NCBI RefSeq assembly: GCF_946478885.1
Contig: NZ_CAMLDX010000117.1
Span: 1 to 9,296, forward strand
Reading direction: 5' to 3'
Source of the DNA: an uncultured Bacillus sp.
GTDB taxonomy: Bacteria; Bacillota; Bacilli; Bacillales_B; DSM-18226
Length of the DNA stretch: 9,296 nucleotides
Part shown: positions 1-6,368 of the stretch, one piece after another
How positions within the stretch are numbered: the first letter of the stretch is position 1
Layout: each line of letters starts with the position of its first letter
The notes under the pieces: model-generated
The model's database searches: none
What the model was told of the DNA's origin: nothing
Seen by the model: the letters and a program-made list of their open reading frames with translations, nothing else
Position numbers and translations under genes: made by a program

Positions 1-497
1 GTCATAATACTGGCATAGCCCCCGTTAGTGGCAAAACACTTTGTTCCATTAATCACATATTCATCACCATCTAAAACTGCTGTTGTTGAAACAGCACCGG
101 CATCAGATCCGGCACCTGGCTCGGTTAAAGCAAAAGCGGTTAGTTTTCTATCTAATATATATTGGTAATATCTTTGCTTTTGTTCATCATTACCGCCATA
201 AAGAACTGGATAAGATGCAAGCCCATTTCCACCTATCCCCATTTGCGCGGATACACATCCACGTCCAAGCTCTTCACAGATTAGAGAAACGGTTAGAGCA
301 TCTACACCTGCACCTCCGTATTCTTTTGGCACGACGAAATCAAGAAGACCTAATTCACCGGCTCTTTTATAGACTTCCGTCGGAAATTTCGCTTCCTGAT
401 CATATTCACTAGCAACCGGGATGATATATTCATCTACAAATTTCCGTGTTTTATCCCGCCATTCTTTCTGCGATTCTGTCAAACTAAAATCTAACAT
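1..497 (-). CDS. Acyl-CoA dehydrogenase, N-terminal 165 residues (gene continues beyond base 1)
   Basis: This gene encodes an FAD-dependent acyl-CoA dehydrogenase, which forms the alpha,beta double bond of an acyl-CoA and passes electrons to electron-transfer flavoprotein. The frame is open from the ATG at 497 to the window edge. The start follows a strong AAGGTGG ribosome binding site. Residues about 5-115 read as the helical N-terminal domain (MLDFSLTESQKEWRD; EYGGAGVD near 59-66; CEELGRG near 74-80). The middle beta domain opens with the family flavin/substrate signature LTEPGAGSD at 124-132, followed by VINGTKCFATNGG at 148-160. The catalytic glutamate lies in the missing C-terminal half, so chain-length class cannot be judged. 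It lies 106 bases after the enoyl-CoA hydratase gene, separated by a hairpin, and is probably the fourth gene of the sigma-54-driven operon. The family call is very sure; the substrate is unknown. Confidence 0.95.
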   Translation of the reverse strand, partial: MLDFSLTESQKEWRDKTRKFVDEYIIPVASEYDQEAKFPTEVYKRAGELGLLDFVVPKEYGGAGVDALTVSLICEELGRGCVSAQMGIGGNGLASYPVLYGGNDEQKQRYYQYILDRKLTAFALTEPGAGSDAGAVSTTAVLDGDEYVINGTKCFATNGGYASIM

Positions 498-544
498 GTA
501 AATGCCACCTTCCATTATGGTCTGCTAAATCTATTAAAATAAGA

Positions 545-592
545 GAAGGTTATTGGAATAACCCCTTTTTCCCTGTCAATCCAATAACCTTC
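545..592 (-). terminator. 12-bp inverted repeat between the hydratase and dehydrogenase genes; possible weak terminator or attenuator
   Basis: GAAGGTTATTGG at 545-556 is perfectly complementary to 581-592, with a 24-base loop. On the minus-strand transcript the stem is followed by UCUUAUUUUAAUAG, a broken rather than clean U-run, so termination is likely partial. Bases 548-563 also form a competing tight hairpin (GGTTATT-GG-AATAACC) that uses the same 3' arm. It could reduce expression of the dehydrogenase relative to upstream genes, or mark an mRNA processing point. The structure is seen in the sequence; its role is inferred. Confidence 0.5.
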
Positions 593-603
593 CTGGAAAT
601 TAA

Positions 604-1401
604 TTATTTACCTGTGAATATCGGCTTTCTTTTTTCTTTAAAAGCATTCATGCCTTCTCTGCGGTCTTCGGTTGCATGAACTACGCCGAATGCTTTCGTT
701 TCAAGCATTAAGCCAGTATCAAGATCAACTTGCATTCCTTCTTCGATAACTTCTTTAGCCATTCTAAGAGAAATTGGAGGTTTTTTAGCAAGTTTTTCTG
801 CCCATTCAATTGCTGCTGCTACAACTTCTTCTGTGGGCACAACTTTATTAACTAATTGAATATCCAATGCTTTTTGTGCATCAATCATTTCACCGAAATA
901 GATCATTTCTTTTGCATAGTTTTTGCCGATTAATCGTGGAAGACGCTGAGTGCCTCCACCTCCAGGGATAATTCCAAGACCAATTTCAGGGAAAGCAAAT
1001 TTAGTTTGATCGGAACAAATTCTGAAATCACATGCAAGTGAAAATTCTATTCCTCCACCTAAGCACAATCCTGTGATTGCCGCAATAACCGGCTTAGATA
1101 CCTTTTCAATTGATCTGGCAAAATCACGGAATTTTCGATTAAATTCTTGAATTCCAATTGGATCAGCGGCATTCATTTGATCGATACTAACCCCAGCTGT
1201 AAAAGTCTTGGTTCCCTCTGATGAGAGCACAAGTGCATGTACATCTCTATTCCGATCTAATTCATCTAAAATCGCATTCATATCTTTCATAATTTTATCT
1301 GTTAAAATATTTAATGGTGGATGATTCAAATTCACTAAAGCCACTTGATTGTTTACTGTTACTTCAATAAAGTCATATTTTTCCATCGTTTCAGTACTCA
1401 T
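604..1401 (-). CDS. Enoyl-CoA hydratase/isomerase (crotonase) family protein
   Basis: This is a 265-residue crotonase-fold enzyme, of usual length for enoyl-CoA hydratases, which add water to 2-enoyl-CoA. FTAGVSID at 67-74 and GLCLGGGIE at 111-119 supply the two oxyanion-hole loops. Both glutamates used by classical hydratases are present: E119 in GGGIE and E139 in FPEIGLG, followed by IPGGGGTQRL at 145-154. This favours a true hydratase over an isomerase or hydrolase of the same fold. An in-frame ATG at 1419 exists, but AGGAG lies inside that extension, nine bases before the ATG at 1401, so 1401 is the likely start. The gene begins 25 bases after the permease stop, so the two are almost certainly co-transcribed. 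With the dehydrogenase it gives two successive steps of beta-oxidation; no hydroxyacyl-CoA dehydrogenase or thiolase is seen in the window. Confidence 0.93.
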   Translation of the reverse strand: MSTETMEKYDFIEVTVNNQVALVNLNHPPLNILTDKIMKDMNAILDELDRNRDVHALVLSSEGTKTFTAGVSIDQMNAADPIGIQEFNRKFRDFARSIEKVSKPVIAAITGLCLGGGIEFSLACDFRICSDQTKFAFPEIGLGIIPGGGGTQRLPRLIGKNYAKEMIYFGEMIDAQKALDIQLVNKVVPTEEVVAAAIEWAEKLAKKPPISLRMAKEVIEEGMQVDLDTGLMLETKAFGVVHATEDRREGMNAFKEKRKPIFTGK

Positions 1402-1426
1402 TATTTTTTCACTCCTCATATATTGA

Positions 1427-2746
1427 TTAATAAATGATAAACGCAGTGATAATCGCTGCGATTAAAGCAACAAGGTTAGCACCAGTCATAATAATAAACA
1501 TCGGTTTAAAACCATTTTTTTGAGTTAATCCTGTCAATGCCAAGAATGTTAAAACAACACCAGATTGTGGCATAACATTGATTAAAGATGCGGCAATTAA
1601 GCCGACCCTGTGCATTGCTTCAGCATTTACCCCCATAGCTAAATAGTTATCAGCAAATGCTTCCAACACAATTCCAATCGCTCCTGAACAGGATCCAGTG
1701 ATAGCTCCTATCGCTATAGAAGCGGTTGATAGACTAATGAGCGGATCACCAGGGATACTTAAAATTAAATCCTTTATCTTATCAAAACCAGGAGCCATTG
1801 CCAGAACAACCCCAAAAGCAACGGTTGAAGCTGTAAAGAAAAGTGGTGTAATGGAGCTGGTTGCTCCTTCATTAAGAACTTCTTTTTGTTTCGGAATATA
1901 CTTATTAAATAACAATCCAGCTATTAGAATAGCAGCTATTAAACCGATTAAAATAATATTATTTACCTTCATTAAACTTCCCACTACAACAATACCAACA
2001 AGAACTAACATGGGAAGAACACTAACAAAGAACGAAGGGATATCTGTTCTGACTGCACTAACCGAAGCATCATCACAGAAGTCAGCGAATGTCTGTCCTT
2101 TTTTAAGTGCTCTATTCAGTGCAAACTTCATATACCATAAACCAAAGGCAATGGCTGCTATCGTTGCAACGATACCGACAACAGGCGCTGCAGTAAGTGT
2201 AGTACCTAAATAAGTGGTTGGCACAACATTTTGTACAGAAGGTGTACCAGGCAGCATGGTCATCGTAAATGTGCCCATACCAAGCATGGTTGGAATAGAA
2301 ATTAAATTCCATGGGATATTTAATTCTTTAAATAACGGTTTTGCGATAGGAATTAAGACGAATAAAAGAACAAATAGACTCACACCACCAAGTGTCAAAA
2401 GTGTTGAAATAAGAAAAACACCTATTAACACTGCATAAGCATTGTTTTTACCGGTAATACTTATTACTTTTTCAGCAAGAGATTGTGCCGCACCACTTTT
2501 TTCCATATATTTAGCTAAAATAGATCCTAGCAAGAATACAGCAAACATATTAATAACAAATCCTGCTAGTCCTGCCATATATGAACCTTCTTTACCGATG
2601 ATCGTAGGGAAGAAGTCCATTCCATTTGTCACTATGATGAGAATAGATAAGATAGGTGCGACAAAAATGATATTGTAGCCCTTCGCTGCTAAATATATAA
2701 TCAAACCAATGGCAAGGAGGATACCTACAAGTCCCATATATTCCAT
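1427..2746 (-). CDS. GntP-family permease (carboxylate:proton symporter type)
   Basis: This is a 439-residue integral membrane protein with about 12 hydrophobic segments, matching the length and pattern of the GntP gluconate/hydroxy-acid permease family. Family-like polar stretches inside the membrane are MLPGTPSVQNVVP at 164-176, GSCSGAIGIVLE at 351-362 and NVMPQSGVVL at 390-399. An upstream ATG at 2767 would add seven residues, but AAAGGAG lies within that stretch, nine bases before the ATG at 2746, so the shorter form is chosen. It sits between a CoA-transferase and beta-oxidation genes, so it probably imports the acid that the transferase activates. B. subtilis has a comparable pairing (yxjC next to scoAB), which suggests a keto or hydroxy acid, but the substrate is inference. 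The family assignment is good. Confidence 0.9.
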   Translation of the reverse strand: MEYMGLVGILLAIGLIIYLAAKGYNIIFVAPILSILIIVTNGMDFFPTIIGKEGSYMAGLAGFVINMFAVFLLGSILAKYMEKSGAAQSLAEKVISITGKNNAYAVLIGVFLISTLLTLGGVSLFVLLFVLIPIAKPLFKELNIPWNLISIPTMLGMGTFTMTMLPGTPSVQNVVPTTYLGTTLTAAPVVGIVATIAAIAFGLWYMKFALNRALKKGQTFADFCDDASVSAVRTDIPSFFVSVLPMLVLVGIVVVGSLMKVNNIILIGLIAAILIAGLLFNKYIPKQKEVLNEGATSSITPLFFTASTVAFGVVLAMAPGFDKIKDLILSIPGDPLISLSTASIAIGAITGSCSGAIGIVLEAFADNYLAMGVNAEAMHRVGLIAASLINVMPQSGVVLTFLALTGLTQKNGFKPMFIIMTGANLVALIAAIITAFIIY

Positions 2747-2788
2747 AATGTTTTTCTCCTTTATCATCTTTCAAATTAGTTACACTTA

Positions 2789-2855
2789 GGGGCTTTGTTC
2801 AAATCATTAAAAATGGGCTTTTAATGATTTTGACAAGGGAGCAACAAAGCTCCCC
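2789..2855 (-). repeat. 67-bp compound inverted repeat between CoA-transferase and permease genes
   Basis: The ends GGGGCTTTGTT (2789-2799) and AACAAAGCTCCCC (2843-2855) are inverted copies with a two-base bulge. Inside lies a second stem, AATCATTAAAA (2802-2812) with TTTTAATGATT (2819-2829). A competing GC-rich hairpin, GGGAGC-AACAAA-GCTCCC, occupies 2837-2854. On the transcript this hairpin is followed by UUGUCAAAAUC, not a U-run, so it is a poor terminator and may instead set mRNA stability or relative expression. The outer ends look like terminal inverted repeats of a tiny non-coding element, but no target duplication was recognised. Confidence 0.6.
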
Positions 2856-2905
2856 ATGTCATAAAAAAACTATAAGCACTATTTACTATCAAACTACTAT
2901 TTTCA

Positions 2906-4492
2906 TTAAACTAGGACAGGCTCTTGTACATTCGCTTTAGTAGCAATAATTTCTTTTAATCCTCCCCACGTTTCACTGAAAAGTGTCGGATCCATTTCCT
3001 TCAAGTCTTTAGCGATAACTGGAGTAAATTCCATTTGATCTAAAATATCCTTTTGTAAATCAACACCAGGAGCCATTTCAATCAATGTTACTTTTCCATC
3101 AATTAATTGAAATACGGCTCGTTCTGTTACATAAAGCACGAATTGATTTATACTTGCAGCACGCTGACCACCAAATGTAATTTGCTGCACTTGTTTTTTG
3201 AATTTCTTCGCTTTTCCTTCCTCAAGGATATGCAACTTTCCATCCTTGATTTCTGTTTTCAATCCTCCTGCAGTGAAAGTACCTGCAAATACAATTTTCT
3301 TAGCTGTTTGCGCAATATTAATCGCTCCGCCAGGTCCGTTTGCTCTCTTACCAAATTTACTTACGTTAATATTTCCTTGTTCATCTGCTTCAGCAAGCCC
3401 TAAAACAGTCAGGTCCAAGCCGCCGCCATCAATAAAGTCAAATTGTGCTTGTTGCTCTAAAATAGCATCAGCGTTATAGGCTAGCCCAAAGTCCCCGCCA
3501 CTTCCTGGAATGCCACCCACAACTCCTACCTCTGTAGTCAAGGTCAAGTGTTGACTGACATCTTCTTCAGCTGCAATTGAACCGATTGTAATCGGAATTC
3601 CAAGACCAAGGTTTACTATTGTATTGGGCCCTAATTCGACTGAAGCCCTTCTGGCAATTACTTTACGGTCATTAAACGGCAATTTTGATAAACTTTCTAC
3701 CGGAACTTTTACTTCATTTGATAGGGCAGGATCGTATTGGGTTGTTTGAGTTTGGAAATGATATTCCGGTTTTGCAATAACCAAATGATCCACCATAATT
3801 CCGGGAACTCTTACTTGTTTTGGATCTAATGAACCTTTTTTGACTATCTTTTCAACTTGAGCAATTACGATTCCTCCAGAATTTCGAACAGCTTGTGCAA
3901 TAGGAAGAGCTTCAACTAGTAACCCTTCTTTATCCATCACAATGTTTCCGTCTTCATCTGCATAAGTTCCTCTGATAAGACCCGCATTAATCGGGAAGGA
4001 TGGGTAGAATAAATACTCTTCTCCTTTAATATTCATTAGCTCAACATAATCTTCTGTACATGGCGATAATTTTGCCCCTTCAATCCGCGGGTCAACATAA
4101 GTTCCAAGTCCAATTTTCGTGATTAAACCTGGTCTGTGTGCCGCAATTTCGCGGTACAATTGTGGCACGACACCTTGTGGCAATCCTAAACATTCAATTT
4201 TATTTTCCATAACTAAATTCGAAACATCTGGATTGTTCCCTACAAAACCGGCAATTACCTTTTTAATTAATCCTTCAACTCCAAAAACATTAGCTCCTCT
4301 GCCTTTTCCATTACCATTTCCTGCAGACCACATAAAGGTAAGATTTTTCGGAAACCCTGTTTCATCAAATCGTTTTCTTATTGCTAAATAGACTTCTTCA
4401 GGAACCATTCCCAATCCAAAACCAGTACATGCAACGACAGCTTCATTAGGTATTAATTTTGCAGCTTCTTCAGCAGAAATTACTTTTGACAT
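2906..4492 (-). CDS. Acyl-CoA:carboxylate CoA-transferase, fused alpha/beta type (YdiF/propionate CoA-transferase family)
   Basis: This 528-residue family I CoA-transferase moves CoA from a donor acyl-CoA to a carboxylic acid through a glutamyl-CoA intermediate. The N-terminal half (to about 270) is the alpha-like domain, with VACTGFG near 20-26 and NGNGKGRGANVFG near 59-71. The C-terminal half is the beta-like domain, with VNLGLGIPITIG near 293-304. The catalytic glutamate is E321 in TTEVGVVGGIPGSGGDFG (319-336), the motif of YdiF/Pct-type enzymes. The single long chain separates it from the two-subunit ScoAB/AtoAD transferases. The start is ambiguous: ATG at 4498 lies too close to GGAAGGGAG, whereas ATG at 4492 has about eight bases of spacing and is preferred. 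It is the first operon gene, just downstream of the sigma-54 promoter. Substrates in this family include acetate, propionate, lactate, butyrate and acetoacetate; which applies here is unknown. Confidence 0.94.
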   Translation of the reverse strand: MSKVISAEEAAKLIPNEAVVACTGFGLGMVPEEVYLAIRKRFDETGFPKNLTFMWSAGNGNGKGRGANVFGVEGLIKKVIAGFVGNNPDVSNLVMENKIECLGLPQGVVPQLYREIAAHRPGLITKIGLGTYVDPRIEGAKLSPCTEDYVELMNIKGEEYLFYPSFPINAGLIRGTYADEDGNIVMDKEGLLVEALPIAQAVRNSGGIVIAQVEKIVKKGSLDPKQVRVPGIMVDHLVIAKPEYHFQTQTTQYDPALSNEVKVPVESLSKLPFNDRKVIARRASVELGPNTIVNLGLGIPITIGSIAAEEDVSQHLTLTTEVGVVGGIPGSGGDFGLAYNADAILEQQAQFDFIDGGGLDLTVLGLAEADEQGNINVSKFGKRANGPGGAINIAQTAKKIVFAGTFTAGGLKTEIKDGKLHILEEGKAKKFKKQVQQITFGGQRAASINQFVLYVTERAVFQLIDGKVTLIEMAPGVDLQKDILDQMEFTPVIAKDLKEMDPTLFSETWGGLKEIIATKANVQEPVLV

Positions 4493-4530
4493 ACTCATAG
4501 CTCCCTTCCATTCTCAAAATTATTTATTCT

Positions 4531-4546
4531 ATTAAAGCGCTTTACA
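4531..4546 (-). promoter_or_regulatory. Degenerate cre-like palindrome over the predicted operon start site
   Basis: The minus strand reads TGTAAAGCGCTTTAAT, with perfect palindrome TAAAGCGCTTTA at 4533-4544. It keeps the AAAGCGCTTT core of the CcpA site seen upstream of the activator gene but departs from consensus in the flanks. It lies at about +1 to +16 relative to the start predicted from the sigma-54 promoter, where a bound repressor would block transcription. CcpA binding is inferred. Confidence 0.55.
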
Positions 4547-4557
4547 CGTTTATATAT

Positions 4558-4573
4558 TGCAACTAGCGTGCCA
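4558..4573 (-). promoter_or_regulatory. Sigma-54 (-24/-12) promoter of the CoA-transferase operon
   Basis: The minus strand reads TGGCACGCTAGTTGCA, a full match to the consensus TGGCACG-N4-TTGCW. The invariant GG (4572-4571) and GC (4560-4559) are separated by the required ten bases. Transcription should start near 4547, giving a leader of about 55 bases. A sigma-54 activator gene lies just upstream, which strongly supports function. Confidence 0.93.
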
Positions 4574-4695
4574 AGTTCAAAAATAAAGGAAAAATTATTT
4601 TTTCAGTTATCGATAAAACCCTTAAAATAGCGTCTTTATAGTCATTCAGGAAATATTTTTAACCCCTTTTGGTTGTTGAATAAGGAATCCAATTC

Positions 4696-4723
4696 TGTTG
4701 ATTTTTGTAGCTTTTGATCAACA
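4696..4723. promoter_or_regulatory. Inverted repeat TGTTGAT-N14-ATCAACA upstream of the sigma-54 promoter
   Basis: Perfect 7-bp arms at 4696-4702 and 4717-4723 flank a 14-base spacer; the right arm overlaps the palindrome TTGATCAA (4714-4721). The centre is about 160 bases upstream of the predicted operon start, within the usual range for activator sites. Arms this short in AT-rich DNA could be chance. Confidence 0.35.
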
Positions 4724-4752
4724 CTTCACATTTCGTTCAAATAATATGTTGT

Positions 4753-4769
4753 TAGTGTGCAACACACTA
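4753..4769. promoter_or_regulatory. 17-bp dyad TAGTGTG-CAA-CACACTA, candidate activator binding site
   Basis: Perfect 7-bp arms (4753-4759 and 4763-4769) have a three-base centre, which is the size and symmetry of sites bound by dimeric Fis-type helix-turn-helix proteins. Its centre is about 215 bases upstream of the predicted sigma-54 start. There is no U-run on either side, so it is not a terminator. It is the best candidate enhancer for the adjacent activator; binding is inferred. Confidence 0.5.
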
Positions 4770-4802
4770 GAAAATCTAGGAATGCAGGATTTTTTCAACC
4801 GA

Positions 4803-4835
4803 ACATCCATGAGGAAGTGCTTCAATCCAGGATGT
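4803..4835. repeat. Nested imperfect dyad ACATCC...GGATGT around GAAG-TG-CTTC
   Basis: Outer 6-bp arms at 4803-4808 and 4830-4835 nearly share a centre with the inner arms 4814-4817 and 4820-4823. It lies between the activator's terminator and the 17-bp dyad, so it could be a second operator or a chance structure. Confidence 0.25.
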
Positions 4836-4876
4836 GAATGTTAGTCGGGGTGTCTGATATTCTTAATTTCACACAC

Positions 4877-4917
4877 AAAAAAAAGAGACCCTAACCGCCT
4901 CGACGGCTAGTTGTCTC
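4877..4917 (-). terminator. Rho-independent terminator of the sigma-54 activator gene
   Basis: GAGAC (4885-4889) pairs with GTCTC (4913-4917), and CTAACCG (4891-4897) with CGGCTAG (4904-4910, one G-U pair). The loop has six bases and a small internal loop separates the two stems. On the minus strand the hairpin is followed by eight U residues (4884-4877). It starts 17 bases after the activator stop codon and separates that gene from the operon it controls. Confidence 0.92.
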
Positions 4918-4933
4918 CTCTTTAAACAGGCCT

Positions 4934-6304
4934 TTATTGAATATCATAAGTTTTTAACTTCCGATATAGGGCGGTTCTATGTATACCAAGTTGATTTGCT
5001 GCCTCACCTACTTTACCATTACAGTCTTTTAAGACCTTTAGAATATATTGTTTTTCTGCTTCTGATAAAAAATCTTTCAAATTAGTATTTTTTTTAAAAG
5101 CAACAAAGCAGTTATTCTCAAGATAATTCCCGGAATTATCCTTATGTAAATAGGAGTCTTCATTCGTGACAACAAGTCTTTCTACATAGTTCTTAAGCTC
5201 TCTTACATTTCCCGGCCAATTATGACTTAAAATAAATTCTAAATGCTCAGAATTAGGTTGATAATCCAAATCAAACTTTTTATTTAACTCATTGATATAT
5301 TTATTCACCAATGCGATAATATCTTGTTTTCGATTTCGAAGCGGGGGAATATGAATAGGAATTACGTTGATACGATAATATAAATCTCTTCGGAACTCCC
5401 CTGCATCAACCATTTCCTTTAAATCCCGATTAGTTGCCGAAATGAGCCTGAAATCGGCATTGAAAGTTTCCGTTCCGCCAATACGACGAAATTCATGTGA
5501 TTCGAGAACCCTTAATAATTTTGCCTGTAATTCTAAAGGCATTTCAGAAATTTCATCTAAAAACAACGTTCCACCATTTGCCACTTCAATAAGTCCTTGC
5601 TTAGTGGAACTAGCTCCGGTAAAAGCTCCTTTCTCATGCCCAAATAGTTCAGATTCAAAAAGAGATTCGGGAATGGCGGCACAGTTGACAGATACAAATG
5701 ATGCATCTTTCCTTTTGCTTCTTTGATGGATATAATTGGATAGGACGTCTTTTCCCGTACCAGATTCCCCATAGAGCAGTACTTTACTATCAAAGGGGGC
5801 AATTTGATTACAAGATTGCAGAATTCTTCTCATTGATAAACTTTCAGCTACAATTTGCTTATCATATATTAGTTCTTTTTCTAAGGCACTGTATTCCGCC
5901 TTTGTTAATTCCTCTAAGTGTCTCTTCTCCTCTTTTGAGTATTCGTCAGAGTTTAACAAATGAGAGTTTGTCACAACCATTATTACTTCACCGGTTGGAT
6001 CTGTAATGGGAGTACTGGTTGAACACACACAAATATGATTTCTCGTTGTTACAACTTCACTTACTACTCGCTTTGACTGAAGAGCTTCTAATGCAGTTGA
6101 TTTATTGTATACTTTATTTCTTAATAAATCATAGATACTCATGGTTAATATTTTTTTGAGCGGAATACCTATTATGAGGGAAAAAAATGAATTGCAAATC
6201 ATGATCTTGCCATCATTATCATTCACTAATAATGAAGTAGGAATCGTTAAATCCTTTTCATCCAAATAAAATGGTTTAAGAATGTCTGTATACACATCAT
6301 TCAA
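4934..6304 (-). CDS. PAS-AAA+-Fis sigma-54-dependent transcriptional activator
   Basis: This 456-residue enhancer-binding protein should open sigma-54 RNA polymerase at the adjacent operon. Residues about 20-118 form a PAS-like sensor domain, then a charged helical linker (about 121-150). The AAA+ domain carries Walker A GESGTGKD (179-186), the sigma-54 contact loop GAFTGA (226-231), Walker B GGTLFLDEI (244-252), the arginine-rich FRRDLYYRI (304-312) and WPGNVREL (363-370). A Fis-type helix-turn-helix ends the protein (about 430-452, VGEAANQLGIHRTALYRKL). No phosphoacceptor receiver domain is present, so it likely senses a ligand directly, as PAS-type activators of this class do. The reading frame opens with GTG at 6313, but that codon overlaps AGGAG (6317-6313). 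TTG at 6304 is spaced eight bases from it and is the likely start. Separate from the operon but co-oriented. Confidence 0.95.
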   Translation of the reverse strand: MNDVYTDILKPFYLDEKDLTIPTSLLVNDNDGKIMICNSFFSLIIGIPLKKILTMSIYDLLRNKVYNKSTALEALQSKRVVSEVVTTRNHICVCSTSTPITDPTGEVIMVVTNSHLLNSDEYSKEEKRHLEELTKAEYSALEKELIYDKQIVAESLSMRRILQSCNQIAPFDSKVLLYGESGTGKDVLSNYIHQRSKRKDASFVSVNCAAIPESLFESELFGHEKGAFTGASSTKQGLIEVANGGTLFLDEISEMPLELQAKLLRVLESHEFRRIGGTETFNADFRLISATNRDLKEMVDAGEFRRDLYYRINVIPIHIPPLRNRKQDIIALVNKYINELNKKFDLDYQPNSEHLEFILSHNWPGNVRELKNYVERLVVTNEDSYLHKDNSGNYLENNCFVAFKKNTNLKDFLSEAEKQYILKVLKDCNGKVGEAANQLGIHRTALYRKLKTYDIQ

Positions 6305-6339
6305 GCCGACCACTCCTCATTGTTAAAACTTACAGCCAA

Positions 6340-6368
6340 ATTTTAAAGCGCTTTCATTATCTTTCCAA
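6340..6368 (-). promoter_or_regulatory. Sigma-A promoter of the activator gene
   Basis: TTGGAA (-35, 6368-6363) and TAAAAT (-10, 6345-6340) are separated by exactly 17 bases on the minus strand. The start would be near 6333, leaving a leader of roughly 30 bases that contains AGGAG. The -35 matches four of six consensus bases and the -10 five of six. Confidence 0.6.
6342..6357 (-). promoter_or_regulatory. Near-consensus cre (CcpA operator) within the activator promoter
   Basis: The minus strand reads ATGAAAGCGCTTTAAA, one position away from the B. subtilis consensus WTGAAARCGYTTTCWW. It fills the spacer and overlaps the -10 box, a position expected to give repression by CcpA when preferred sugars are present. 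Glucose control of the activator is inferred from family knowledge. Confidence 0.75.

Noticed and set aside
83..412. Histidine-rich open frame on the plus strand
   Set aside because: It lies wholly antisense to the acyl-CoA dehydrogenase, which has full family motifs; no ribosome site and low-complexity composition.
1698..2678. Plus-strand open frames opposite the permease, and short minus-strand frames at 2112-2312 and 2592-2774
   Set aside because: They overlap the GntP-family gene in other frames and show no motif or ribosome site.
3107..4391. Plus-strand open frames opposite the CoA-transferase
   Set aside because: Antisense shadows of a well-conserved coding gene.
5442..6006. Plus- and minus-strand frames overlapping the activator gene
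   Set aside because: The activator's AAA+ motifs account for this DNA; the other frames are shadows.
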